Positions 25,978 through 40,471 of a DNA stretch of 64,000 nucleotides are shown here, piece by piece. The notes below the pieces were generated by a model. That model made no database searches. It saw nothing but the letters and a program-made list of their open reading frames with translations, and had not been told where the DNA came from. The first letter of the stretch is position 1. Every line of letters starts with the position of its first letter. The stretch is from Peromyscus leucopus (Eukaryota; Chordata; Mammalia; Rodentia; Cricetidae). The stretch spans positions 64,159,334 to 64,223,333 of the forward strand of contig NC_051084.1 of assembly GCF_004664715.2 (NCBI RefSeq), in the 5' to 3' direction. The position numbers and the translations under genes are program-made.

Positions 25978-28900
25978 CTGAAAAAAAGAACAAAGATATT
26001 TATTACTTTGTTATTATTTTCCTCTATTAACAGTGACAAAATAAAACATATGAATTGGGAGGAGTGGATTGGGCAAATGAATGAATGTTCTTTAAATTAG
26101 AGCTTTATGAGGTGTCTTGAAATGAATTTCTTCACTCATAAAAGGTTTGAAAAAATTAACTTCAGTGATTCTTTGAAGAACTATACTATCTAGAGGCTAG
26201 AAAGATGGCTCAGTGATTAACAGTCTTTGCTCTTCTGGCAGAGAACCTAGTTTTGATTTTCAGAATCCACATCATGGCTTAAGATAACCTGTAACTTCAG
26301 TTCCATAGGACCCAATGCTCTCTCCTGTCCTCCATGGTCACTGGGTTCAAATGTATGTGCATAAATACATAAGTGCACACAAACATTTATAAACATAAAA
26401 TAAAGATAAATACTAAAATAGAATCTCATATTTAAAATGTCAGACATCATGCAAGTACTTTCTCAACTTGAGTATGGTTAATATTTCAACTCTATATTCT
26501 CAGCAAATCAAATTTCATTATCATGTTCTATAGCTACTGTGCCTAGCAGTCAGCTTCTTTGGGTGAAAATACTGACCATTAAATCATTCCAGAATGTTCT
26601 GTTGTTCATGATTGTCTTAGATTTTGAATATATTTTTCATACCAGAGGAGCTAATTTTGTGAAAACAGAGTCTTGGGAATGTAGGTAGTAGAGAATTTTC
26701 TTCTGATTATTAGGTATTTATATTCAAATGTCCAGCAGTGACAAACAACTGAAGAAAACTCATTTGAAATTCACCCTACAGTCTTTGTCATGTCTTTGAT
26801 GTATATTGACAGCTCATGAACCTCCATTCAACTCACCCATGCCTCAGAGAATTGGAAACTCATAATTACCAAATCATTCAAAATAACTTCTTTATTCCTC
26901 TGTACTTTTGGTAATGTTTATTGAGACAGAGTCCTATTTGTTGCCTAGGCTAGAATCTAGCCCATACAATCACATACCTCTGCTAATCCCACCTCCAGAG
27001 AAGCACCACTACAGGCACATGGCTAGTCCTCTTTCACTTTGTGTGGTGGTTCTCTGCAGGCTTTCCAGCTCCAGGAGGAAAAACAAACATGATCCATGAA
27101 GAGATAAGAATGAAAGTCACCCTGATTTTATGGTAACAGTTCTGGGCCAGGAATTCCAGAGTCTGGCCCAGACTATTTTATATTAGCCATGTTTAATTCC
27201 AGCACAATTTTGGGGAAAAAAAGTTTTCTGATAACAATTAACTCAGTCCCAAGTACACAAGTGGTGGTTACGTGTGTGCACAAGGCCTTTTTGCCCTTTA
27301 TACATCTCCATATACTCGTATATATTCATCATCACTGAACAAGCACAGTTAACGAAAAATTATTAGTATTCTACCTCCTCTCTCTGCAAGCCATTTTAAT
27401 AACTTGTGCATCAATAACACAAAATGACTAGTTCTGAATTGATATATCCTATCTGGCTCTTTCATTATGCTTTGTCTAGGAGTTCTTTGGAGGATACAAT
27501 TTCCTTAACACCTGGGAGATGGATACAGGAAGATCCAGAAGATTGGGATCAGACTAGATTACATAGTGAGTTCTAGGTGAGCTTTAGTTACATAGTGAGA
27601 CCCTATTTCAAGACTGAATACAGCCTAAACCACAAATAAGTAAATTAAACTACAAAAATAAAAATAAAGATCATTTTCTTTCTATTTCTATTTGTCAATT
27701 TTTTAATTTTATGTTTGTTGCTGCTAGGATAGTCTCCTTTAAAAGCACATTCAGCAGAATTGTGGGTATTTGGTTCTTTTTTAGTTTATAATCTTAATAT
27801 CATTAGCACTATGAACTTAATTTATACAAATACACAATAAAGAATTCTGTAATTCACTGGTGAATGCACAAAAACCCCAGCAAATTGCCAGCAGAATTTT
27901 CTATATTAACTTTGATTTTATTTTCTATTTTTATAAATATCTTATTACTTTTACAGTTCCTTTATGTAGCCTGGGCTAACCTGAAGTTTCATCCATATTC
28001 CAACCTGGGTTTGAACTCTTGTTTCTCTTCCTCTGCACTCAGAATGTTGGGATTATATTTATTCTTTGTATTTATATTCATAATAATACTAAAAACAAGA
28101 TACTATGACATTCATTTCACTCCCTTCCTGTGATGAAATCTCTCACACCTTTATTATCAAGGGAGAGAACCAATTCACACTAGTTGTCCTCTAACCTCAA
28201 CACACAATCACACACAGAAGCCATTTTACAAATGCAGGTGCCTGCACATATAATGAGCAACGCAAATACCCACTTACAAGTAAATAACAGTGTAACACAA
28301 AATTCACATGATGCTCTAGGTGAGTTTAAGAATTTATTGTGCTAGCCTGGCAATGGTGGCTCACATCTTTAATCCCAGCACTCAGTAGGCAGAGCCAGGC
28401 GAATCTCGAAGCCAGCCTGATCTACAGAACGAGATTCAGGACAGGCACAAAAACTACACAGAGAAACCCTGTCTCAAAAAACAAAACAAAATAAAAAAGA
28501 ATTTATTGTGCTAAGCTATTTGTCCTAATGATATTGAGGATAAGAAAATTCACTTGAAATTTATGGAATTATAGCCAAAGGGATATTTCTGTAGACTCCA
28601 ATAGCAATAATACCAATATAGTTACAAGTATGCACTGATTTTTAGATGTATCCTTAGACAACATAAATTATCCTGTTTTTCAGTGTCAAAAGTACATACA
28701 TCCTAAACAAAGGAAAATTTATAATTCCAAAAATGATGTTAAGTACATTTTTGTCTCTTGAAAATAAGGCCATGATATTAAATCTTAAAACATATTTGAT
28801 ATTATTATATTAGTATGTTAATAAAACTTACTGCATAGTCCGTCATCACAATGATCAGGGCAAAGGGCACATGGTTCTCCTACTGTGTAGGGGATGTATT

Positions 28901-29025
28901 GCCTTCTTACAGTATTACCCCTGAAATTGAAATGGAAAACATCAAATACTTTCAATTTTTACCTCCACACTCAAATATTTGCATATATCACCTCTCTATA
29001 TATTTCCATATATATGTGTATATGT

Positions 29026-29062
<37 letters not shown>

Positions 29063-32000
29063 TATGGATTCCTATTAATAGCTTTAGTTATGCCATACAA
29101 AAACCTAACATTTCCTAAGAGTACTCAGATATAGATGTGAAATAATGGGATAATAAATCCATTCACTTTTTCCCTCAACCATCATCTCAGAACCTGAGCA
29201 ACTGAAATAGAGTAAAGAAGAATATAAAGACTTAGAAATATTTTAATGTTGAAACACTCTCTTCATTTCCTGATAACCTGGAAAATACATAAGACAGGAA
29301 TGCTGCTTGAGTATAAAAGATATTTCCTATAGAGAAAGTTAGATACAAGAAAATGCTGTGATTCCTATAGTGTGGATGAGGTACCAATGATGATGTGCTG
29401 AGTTTTAGGTATTTAGTGTATAACTGGGAACATCCTAATGCTTAGGAACGTTTGGGGTTTTCTGAAGTTAGCATGTGGGTTTGAGACTTCTATGATTATC
29501 AAAATGAGAATATTAATGAGAAAAACTCTTTACATAAACTATCTGAATGGTGCAGTACTCTGAAAGTGCCAAGACTATACCTCAGTAGGAGCATCACTTC
29601 CCTGATCATCCCAGGAAATTAGAAAAGTCAGATTCTCCTTTGCACTAAGGGTGGCAGGGGTCTGTGTGCAATGCCCAAGGGCTTGCAGCAGAACCTCTCC
29701 TCTATATGCAGAACACAGCTCTAAGTGTATGAACAATGTTAAGAATGAAAAATCAGAAAGCAGTGTAAAAGATCTGTCACTTGCTCCTCTTCATTACTCA
29801 TCTGACACTTCTAGGTACCAGGCTCCAGATGCTTACTTGACCAGACAGCTGGATGGAGTCCAGTGGCTTCCTTCTTTGTATTACTTAATGCCAACAGAAA
29901 CATGCTTGAAAATTCTTTGAGGATCCTACTATTCAACCCTCAAACAGATTAGAAATAAATCATTTAAAAGACTTGATTTGAAGACCCTCAGCCTCTTGTT
30001 GTATAAGTTTCTTGCTTTAAAAGGATAATAGAGGTAAAGAGATGTCTCAGCACTTAAGAGTACATATTTCTACAATTCTCACTCATATAAACCCTCCTCT
30101 TTCTCGCTAATTAGACTCCTGGAGCTCCACCCAGGGCCTAGCGGTGGACCAAAGGCTGAGGGACCCCCAACTGGATCAGGCCCTCTGAATAGGACGTTCC
30201 TGAAGCTTTAGATGTGGGGGTGTTAATACTGATGATTCGGCTATAGCTGAACATTCCCAGTTACTGATACCTGATTCTTTGGCAAGTTACAAGTCTCTGC
30301 ATCAACCATTATCTGCTGGGAAAAAAAGAAGTTTCTCTGGCTAAAGTTGAGATAAACACAAATTTATGAATAATTAGAGGGCAGTTTGACAGCTTGACTC
30401 TAGCATAACAACTGCAGGTTCCCTGCTAAGACCTATGATCTCAGTCATAGACTTTTGCCCGGGTTTAAATTACATGTGGAAGAAGCCTCATATCCAGTGA
30501 CAGAACAGTTTGTTACCCCATAATTGTAATTGTTTTAAATAAAAACCAGCTCTGGTCACCTTGCTAGGAAAGGTCAGAGGCACAACAACAACAACAGCAA
30601 CAACAAAAAGAGTACATATTCCTCTTTTATTTTATTTTATTTTATTTATTTATTTTTGGTTTTTCAAGACAGGGTTTCTCTGTATTGTTTTGGTGCCTTC
30701 CCTGGATCTCGCTCTGTAGACTAGGCTGGCCTTGAACTCACAGAGATCCACTTGCCTCTGCCTCCCAAGTGCTGGGATTAAAGGCGTGTGCCACCACCGC
30801 CCAGCTTATATTCCTCTTTTAGAAGACTTGGGTTTGGTTCCCAGCATCCACTTCAGGTGGCTTGCAACTGTCTGTAACTGCAGTTCCACAGGATTTGATG
30901 ACTTTAGTCTTCACAAGTGTTTAGGGTTGACAAACTGGGACTGGATAACCTTTCAGGAGTTTCCTCTCTGAAGAAAACTGATTCTTTCTCAACACCCATA
31001 GATTACCCATAGCTCCTTATCCAGGGCAATATAACCTTTTGTTATCACCATTGGTTGCTTCCCTGAAGTAAAAAATAAAAGCCTATTGGTAAAAACATCT
31101 CCATCTTCAGACAGAGGAGTTGGAGGAATTGAGTTGGAATTGACCTGGATGCCTCCTTCCTGCTGATTAGCTCTCATAATGTTAGAAGATGCTATGTAAG
31201 ATACTGAGGGAGAAAATAACCAATAGTTATAACTTTCTGCAAAACCATAACAAGGACTAGCCTGATTGCTATTTTTCCAAGCTTAATTTCTGTTGCTTTA
31301 TTTATGCACGTGAACAGCCACACACCCACAAAGGCCAGAAAAGGTCCTTAGTCATATTGTTAAAAATAGTTATAACCCAGGAACAGAGTTGGAGGGCAGG
31401 GAGGAAGATATCATGATAGATGAGGACTTCATGGCAATAGGAAGAGGCAGGGTGCTGGGGAGGCTCTCAGGAATCAACAAGGTTGACCCCACCTTGGTCT
31501 CCTGGCAGTGGTCCAGAGGGTGCCTGGACTGATCTATCCTGGTGACCAGCCTAGCAAATAAACTAGCTGTCCTTTGACCAGTGACAGATAGAGGCAGATA
31601 CAGAGATCCACAGCCAGGCACCAGGATGAGTTCTGGGAATCCAATTGATGAGAGAGAGGAGAGATACTGTATGGTGGTATTCTATTTGTACTGAAATGTG
31701 ATTTTAATTGTATGTTCATAAATAAAGTTGCCCAGAGGTCAGAGCTATTAGAGCCATAGAAAGAGCGTGGTGGTGGTGGTGGTGGTGGTGGTGGTGGTGG
31801 TGGTGGTGGTGGTGGTGGTGGCACATGCCTTTAATCCCATAGATCTTGTGTGTTCAGGGATACAGCCAGCATTGGAGACATATGCTTTTAAGACCTAGAG
31901 GGCTGTACATACAGGCAGTGACGAAGCAGTCACATGTTTGGGTTTATAGCCAATGAGAAGGCAGAACAAAAAAGACTGTGAAAAGACATACACACAGGAA

Positions 32001-35000
32001 GTAGCTCTTTTTTAGAGAGCTAGGACCACCACAAGAGGAAGGGTGAGATTTTAGCTCTGAGCTCTGACCTCTTGGCTTTCTCTTTTACACTGGTTCTGTG
32101 TTTCTTATTTAATAAGACGGTTGGTTACATCTACAATACTGCAGTTGAGGGACGTCGAGATCATGATGGGAGGATGTGCAGAGATGACAAGCCACACTAG
32201 TGGAAACCTATGAACTGTGGACTGCTGGCTGTGGAGCCCCCATGGAAATGGACTAGGCCCTCTGGACACGGAAGATGGTTGTTTGGTTTGAACTGTTTGG
32301 GGGGCACCCAGGCAGTGGGATTGGGATCTGTCCCTGGTGCATGGGCAGGCTTCTGGTAATCTGGTGCCTGTGGTGTGACACTTTGCACAGCCTTGGTGCA
32401 GTGGGAAGGGGCTTGAACCTACCTAGACTCAGTGAACTGGGCTCTGCTGACTCCCCATGGGAGACCTCGATTTGGGGAATGTGGGGATGCAGGGTGGCTT
32501 GGGAAACAGGGCTGTGTTGGGAGGAGGGAGGGGGTCTGTGGATAGCATGAGGAGTGAGTAGAACATTTCTTAATAAAGAAAAGTGAAATAAAATAAAAAA
32601 TAAAAAAAATATGAAGCTAAAATAAATTATGATGTGGTTGTTGGGAACCAAACTTGGATCCTCTGAAAAAACAGAAACAATTCTACACCACAGATTTATC
32701 TTTAAAGCCCTGTGTTGCTGCCTTATACCTGTAAGAATTTACTAAGTCAAGCCGGGTGGTGGTGGCACACGCCTTTAATCCCAGCACTCGGGAGGCAGAG
32801 CCAGGCGAATCTCTGTGAGTTCAAGGCCAGCCTGGTCTACCAAATGAGTTCCAGGAAAGGCATAAAGCTACATAGGGAAACCCTGTCTCAAAAAAACCAA
32901 AAAAAAAGAATTTACTAAGTCTTAAACTTCAAAGGCTCTTTGAGAGGTTCTTAATATATTTAGAATATTTAAGAAAGCTAAAATCTTAACACTTTCTCCT
33001 TAGAATTTACTAAAACATTCTGAAAAACTCATTGTCTAGATCTTGATTTTAAAGCCAGAAATTCACTTCCCTTCTGTGTTGAGTTCTTTAAAAATTTCCA
33101 TGAAAAATGACTACATATTCACAATATGTTTACTTAATTTGACTTTAAAAATTGTTTAATTACATCTGCATCTATGTTTGTCCATGTGTGGCTTTGTGCA
33201 TGTACAAAAAGAAAGCTGAGATCATGAATTTGTGAGGGTGTGTGTGGTAGGAAGAATTCAAGGAGAGGGAAGTGTGGAAATGATGAAAATACAGTACTCC
33301 TATATGAAATTCACAAAATATAAAACAAACTTTTTTTGGATTTTTGAGACAGTGGTTCTCTGTGTTGCCCTGACTGGCCTCAAACTCACAAAGATTGACT
33401 GTCTCTGCCTCCCAAGTCCTAGGATTAAAGGTGTGAAACACTACCGTACCTCAACAATTAAATTTTAAAAACAGATACAATAACCTATATAATCAGGGGT
33501 AGGATCAATTAATTAGAAGCACCAAAATCACTAACCTGTGTCATTCACTCATGTTCACTCCTGGTCTACTATTAAAAGTTTGATTTGTAACCTACAAACC
33601 CTGGGCTACCAAGTGAGTCCCAGGAAAGGCGCAAAGCTACACAGAGAAACCCTGTCTTGAACCCCCCCCCCCAAAAAAAAAAAAAACCTACAAACATAGC
33701 ATGAACAGACAATAGGAATTCACAATCCTCATACTTGGGTCCTCATGAGGTCACCATTAGTCCAGAAAACAGCAGTGAAAAAAGGAGAGAAATCATATTT
33801 AAAAATGAGGAAAACGCTTCTGAGGGTGATTCATGGAACTGATGAGATGGACATTTCAAAGATTTAGTTAAATAAGTTTCAACTCTAGGGAATATTTAGA
33901 AGTTTCTATTTCCCTCTCCATGTGTAAAATATCTTTAATTTGCTTCTATACTATGATAATTTAAAAAGGTCAAATTGCAATTGAAAATGAACTTTGAAGC
34001 AGATACTTACAGAGGACAATAGTGACAAACATATACATTTTCCAATAATTGGTAAGGGCACTTAGCAACTCCACATGCAACTTGGTAAGATGTATTCCAA
34101 ACAACCTATACACCCAGAGGTGAAGACAGGGCACAGGTCAGAGAAGAAAATAATGCAGAAAAACAAATACAAAATTAAAAACACCACTGGTATACTTTGT
34201 TTCTATATGCCTTATAAATATATTTAAGTGATTGAATCAAACTACAGATGTTAGAACATCCCTAAGAGGCTACTGTTGGTCAGTTAGTCTGGCAAAACTT
34301 TTGAGAAGCACCGAGTGGAGGTTTCATGGAGGCTGACAGTGGCACAGTCCCATCTCAGAGAAGCTTCTTCTTTGTCACCTTTGAGAGTTTGCAAGATGAT
34401 GAGGATGCAGAAGGCTTGGCTGAGGCCAAGGAGCTTGGTGTCAAAATGAAGACATCAAAGAACCTATGGACACCAGGAGGACCCTGGTGTGATGTAGAAC
34501 TTTTTGACACTGCTTCTAACCCCACTGGCATGTGACCATAAACAACTAGAGGGGAACCAGGATATCAGGTCAATTCCTTGTCAGACATCAAACTGATCAA
34601 GATGTTGCTGGTGACTACTCTGAAGTCCTTTTGCAAAATATAGTGTCCTATATACATAGAGCCCTGGCCTTTACAAAATGAACTAAAACTTCCTCCCAGT
34701 AGCACAGAAGAGACTGTTCAGTTTGATACTCTAAGCTATGATCATGAGTATCTTCTTTTCTGTGTGGGCAGGGATCATGAGTGGCTTGCAAGCCTTGCTG
34801 GTTCAGCCTGGTGGAAGGCCAACACTCAACATATTTCCTAGAAGTTGTACTTGGTACGTGCTTCTGTGTAGAGCTCTGGCCTTGGATATCCTGGTCCCTC
34901 CACAAACTGTGTTTCAGCTCAAGTCTCTCACCCCGGAGGATCAGGCCAGGGAATTAGAGTTGCCTCGTGCCTATACCACCTCTGTATCTTCTCTCTACAC

Positions 35001-35842
35001 AGCCAGTCAGGATACCCACATCACCTTCTTCCTAGGTTTAGAAGGCCCTCTTTGACACTGGACAGGATGGAGCCACAATCTTATAATTCTTGCTAAAAAG
35101 AGTCATAGTATTTGAAATGAAATGGCCCAAGGCCTGGACCTTTAGATCCAGCAGCTGTCAGGGTTTCTGGCAATAAAAGTCCAGGAGATACCTTTCCCTT
35201 TTCACTCAGGAGCCATACAGAGCAGATGTATAGACCTGTTAGAGTCTGTAAAGTTGCCTTAGAATATAGGCCATTGCCCTTGTTTGGGGACTTGAGTCAA
35301 AAAACTATGGTTAGCAAAAAAATCAAGTATGTTCCCTTACAAAGATTAGATAAGCCACTGAAAGCTGGCAGCTCAAATAACCAATGAGTGTCAAGACCAA
35401 TGAACAACCAACTACTCAAGATCTTCCCCAAGGTGTACAGTTGGTGTGCTCTCTCTATATACTCCCTGAAGTTGGAAGAATGTGATAGGATGACAGGAAG
35501 TTCAAAGCCATTCTGAGCTACATAGTGAGACCATGTCTCAGAAAGAAAATAAAAACTGTCTGCACCGAAATTCTTTATTGAAATCAGTCAAGTAATTAAA
35601 AATATTTCTTTGCCTAGCACTTATATAGACAGTAATTTTTCCTACCTGAGTATAATTTCCAACTATTGCATCAGTTGGATTTGGGCCTGAACCAAATCTG
35701 AAATCTATGACTTCATCATACCAGCTTTGGATAACACGAGACCATGATACTGCGTAACGTGACATGAAGACATTCTCACCACATCTTATGTCTAAGAAAA
35801 AAGACAGAACACTCACAAAGACAGCAATCTAGAAAAAAGAGG

Positions 35843-35895
<53 letters not shown>

Positions 35896-38800
35896 GCCTA
35901 TGCCTCATGTGTACCAAATGTGGATTTGCAGTCTTAAAGAAGATCAAGATGAACTCATTTCATGTCTTTTCTGAGTAGCTAAAGATTTTTGTAACAGTTT
36001 TACATATTTAGGATTATTGTTCTGTATGAGCCTTCTTTACAGTCATTCTTTAAAACCTACAAGTACAAAGCAAACAAAACAGACGGGATCATATTTTCAA
36101 AGTTTATAGGTCATGTGTGATGATATTTTATTTGTGTTCTAATAAATAAAGCTTATCTGTGGATCTGGGGGGAAAGCTAGCCGTTATGTTAAACATAGAG
36201 GCCAGGCAGTGGTAGCCTGTGCCTTTAATCCTAGCATTCGGGAGGCAGAGAGTCATCCAGATCTCTGTGAGTTCATGGCTACATTGGGAACAGAGCCTGG
36301 CATAGTGGCACATGCCTTTAAACCCAGCACTAGTTAACCATAGCAGTTTGGAGGTCTATACAGACAGACAGGAAGCGATAGAACAGGATGGGAAGAGAAA
36401 ATGTTGTAGCTGTGTGGAAAGAAGAGGTAAGACATCAGGGCAAGAAGGGTATATAGGAATGAGTATACAAGAAGTAGCTCTGTCTTGGCTGAGGATTTCC
36501 TAGAGGTAAGACATGGCTGGACTGTTCTCTGATCTTTCAGCTTTCACCCCAATACCTGGCTCCTGGTTTTTGGTTAATAGAACCATTTAGCAATTTGTGT
36601 TACAGTCATGTCTTAACTAGAAAATTAAAACTTCATGGCCAGAGTTCCTTCAGAGAATGGGGAAAAGAGCATCCTTTAACCCCCAACAATAGCTTAGTAT
36701 TTTTATCAAATTCTGTAAATAAAAAATTACTTTAAACTTTAACTGAATATTGTAGACTTTTTAATGAATTTTTAGTCCTGTTATTAAATTAGAAATGTCT
36801 AAGAAGTAAAACCTTTAAAAGAGATATTTAATTTACTAGGTTTAAATTGGGCCAAAGGTGATCATTCTTAATGTTTTCAGAAATATTTTATCTCATGACC
36901 CATTTATTAATTTTGTTATCATTTTTATACTTCCCTGTGTAAATATTGTTTCATAGTTTATTTTTAATTTAACATAATATGTCCTTTCAGGCACTCATAA
37001 GTTGATCTCAAAAAAAATGAAGAGCTGGGTGCATACACACTGGTGACTTAGACACAAAATCCCAGTACTTAGCAAGCTGATGTTGAAAGATCAGAAATTT
37101 GAAGATATCCTGGGCTATCTTCTCCTGTTTCCTCGCCATCAAAAATAGTAAAAGTAGTAAATGTAAATTCCAAGATATTTGATATTTCTTGAGGAAAAAT
37201 GATGAATTAGTTGATTAAATTAAATATACTATAATTAAAAAGATAGCTTGGAAACACAACAAGCCACATCATTAAATATTGGGTTAAAAACAGAAATTCT
37301 AATTTCAGAGTGCTGGAGAAATGGCTGAGCATGTAGGAGTATAGCTTGCTATTTTAGCAGACTTGAATCCAACTTCTAATGTTCATACAGTGTAGCATAC
37401 CACCACCTGTGATAACAGCACTGTGACAACCACCTGTAACCTGTAAGCTCCAGAGGGTCTGGTGCCTTCTTCTGACCTCTAGAAGCATTCTTACATATAT
37501 GTACACATGCATAAATATACATGACCCACATACACATAAACAAAACCATAATAGGATAAAATTAAAAAAAGATTCTAATTTCAAATTTCCTTTATAAAGC
37601 CTTAATTGGTAATTATACTGATCAAGACATTAGTTTCTAATTTTTAAAGCAGAGAAAAAGACAATCTATACCTTGCTTTAATTGTAAACTGGTTGCAAGG
37701 CACAAAGCTGGCATCAGGGAAGACAGTTTGTGTAAAATATAAAACATTTAATAAACACAAAGTAGAGTCTTTCAGAGCCATCTCTGCCCCATAGATATTT
37801 AACTTTAAAAAAGGCAGCATCAGAAGAGGTGTTTATGTACAACATTTTGTTAGCATGATATGAGAAAATGGACTTTTCTGTGTGACTCTCCATTCATTTG
37901 TAAGTGACATTGAATTTACATACCGGTGGTCCTGTCTCCTTGAAGACTGGGTGTGTAATAGCACCGATTTGCCCATTTCTGTGCATTCACTCGGGCATCA
38001 TTACTCCATTGCTAAAGAAGAAAAGGAAAGAAGATACCCATGGAAAAACTCAAACCTCAGAGTCACATGGTCTTTGCAAACAGGCTAATATCATTGCAAA
38101 ATATCTGTAGGCACCTTCTGATTTTCATCATAATCAATATATAATATGGTATATGTCTAAATTTTTATGTTAGCAGGTATATTTTCAGCGTTCATGGGGG
38201 CATTTATAAATAAGTTTATTTGTGTATATTTTCCTTTCCCTATCTTCCTGATCCTGCCTATCCTCCCTTGCATGCCCTCTCACCCACAGCCTCCACTTGA
38301 TGTCACACATGTTTTCTTTCCTTCCACTTCCCATGCCTTCTGTCATCTCTTTACCCTCCACATGGTCTTCTTACTAGTTCCATAACCTATGTCCACAGTT
38401 ACTCCAACTTGTATATGGCCTCTCCTGTACCAAATAAATACAAGTAGCCTGTCATCCCAAGGCCACAAAAAATACTAAAACTTTTAATGGTTTAATGACT
38501 TAGTGAAATCACAAGAGGAATCATTAAAGACTGAGCAATTGTTGTAGAGTGACTAGCACTCACCATGTTGAAGTACTATGACTATTTGTACAGCTGTAAG
38601 AAGTTGCCTCATAAATCCTAGCTTCTTTTTTCCCTCATTGAATGAATTTAAGAGACACATGGACTTTGCTTCTGGATCCAGAAAGTAGACTATTTAGATG
38701 AAAGGTCACTGGACTTAAAGCAGAAATGTTCTGACCTTAGGAAAAAATAGTGAGCCAAAATACCATAGTGGTTTTTCACTGGCGAACAGAGTTAAAAAAC

Positions 38801-40431
38801 TTGGTTTTATTTCAGTCACTATAATTGACATAGCTCCATAATACCAATGAGTCACTGTTATAAAAGAAATTTAATGAATTCTACTCTGATCATTGCACAG
38901 CTAAAGCCACAGAGGTAGAGAACCAACTCTGATCTCTATGTGCATGCCATAGTATATGGACACACACTAACACACATGCACATAAACAAAACAATGATTA
39001 CTTCTGTTTTTGATTTTTTAAATAGAAGGTAAAATAGAGGCAGAGCCTCTTAAAGTACACAGGAGAAGCCAGAGGCTATCCACAGGCTCCAAACACAGCT
39101 CTCCAAATGCACTGTCCTGTTGTGAGCCCTCACCATCTTTAGTAAGTCACTACCAGGTGGAGAAACCATTCTTCTCAGTTGGTTGTGCTTGTTTACAATC
39201 TCTTCTTGGACTGACTCTTTAGAGGTTATCAAATCCTCAAAATTCATATCCTGAATAGAAATAAAATTAAAGTCATGTTAGTGTATATTAAGGTTGCATT
39301 AAAGGTGAATATGTTGTCTGAGGTGAATGAAAGTCATTTTTAAAGTACTCAGGCCAATCTTGGTCATTAAGTCTTGATAATAAATTTAAGAAAATCTATG
39401 CCTTTTTATTAAAAACACCTTAAATAAAAATTTTGAGAACAGAATGAATTTATGGCATGTAAAAATAAAAATTCTTCTGAGACTAAAAATGTCAATTTTG
39501 ATTTAAGAGAGATCTATAATAATAGCCATGCACAGTAGAGAATCTTAAGTCATTCACACTCAGACTGTAGCAAGGAATTGCTAAGGATGAAAAAATATAA
39601 TTTACTATAGAACTTAAGAGGCAATAGCCATCTGATCAGGATTTTGAAAGCTTGTGAAATAATGTGTAGTCCCTTAGCCAATACATGTATGCATTAGAGA
39701 ATTTTATATGTAACAGGTTTTTTTGATCACTCCAAAAACAGGTTTATCTAATAGGATATACAAGTCAATTTTGAGACAATGGGTTCTTAAAAATAAATGA
39801 GCATTACTGACTTTACATTTCAATGGACTGCAATAAGCCTACTAAGTTAACTCAGATACTGATATTTAAATTCATTTATGTGGCATAGGTGGATGGAGTG
39901 GTATTATGTGAGTTGGCAGAGATATAAGAGCCACTGGCTGATACAAACATACTCCAAAATGTGCTGTTTTATAGTGTAGAGCAAGATGTTACAGCATAAC
40001 TATTGATGGACTGACTCTCACATACATTTTATCTCAGTGCAGGGATCAGTTGTTTCTCTTTCCTGCAGTCTTACTTCCCTCAAGACTTTGCAGATATTGC
40101 ACCCATGGATCTAATCACACTGCATTGCCAGTGGCTACGACATGTCCATCTCTTCCTAATGTTTTATGTTCTGAAGTCACCTTGAAAGCCTTGTGCAAAG
40201 AAATCTCTCACAGCTAGTGATTTCTGAGGCAGAAAGGATGTACATGTTAAAGTCCTTGCTTGAAAATCCTCACATTTTATTTTAATGTAGAGTAATATCC
40301 CCAGATGTTTATTAAGTGTATATGTTTGAGTTCAAGTACAGGTTTCTGTAGATGAGTGCATTACCAGTGGAAGCCTTAAGAGAGTATCAGATTCCCTAGA
40401 GTGTGAGTTACATGTGGATGTAAGTCACTGG

Positions 40432-40471
<40 letters not shown>

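Larger units (their letters stand above)
30030..30960 (+). mobile_element. B3 SINE split by two nested insertions
   Basis: The outer B3 pieces are 30030-30068 and 30822-30960. Insert 1, 30069-30607, is flanked by AAGAGTACATATT at 30056-30068 and 30608-30620. Insert 2 is a B1 on the minus strand, 30630-30807, flanked by ATATTCCTCTTTTA at 30616-30629 and 30808-30821. Confidence 0.85.
31370..32595 (+). mobile_element. L1 3' UTR interrupted by an LTR
   Basis: 31378-31669 and 32142-32595 together form an L1 3' end ('acttcatggcaataggaagagg...ggacctgtcc'-type text, A-rich tail at 32570-32610). The LTR 31670-32135 sits inside it. Confidence 0.8.

Noticed and set aside
29651..29920. 89-codon plus-strand frame in CRISP intron 5
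   Set aside because: No recognisable domain, antisense to the gene, ordinary length for chance in this much sequence.
31534..31824. Poly-proline frame starting M-PPPP on the minus strand
   Set aside because: Translation of the (TGG)n array inside an LTR.
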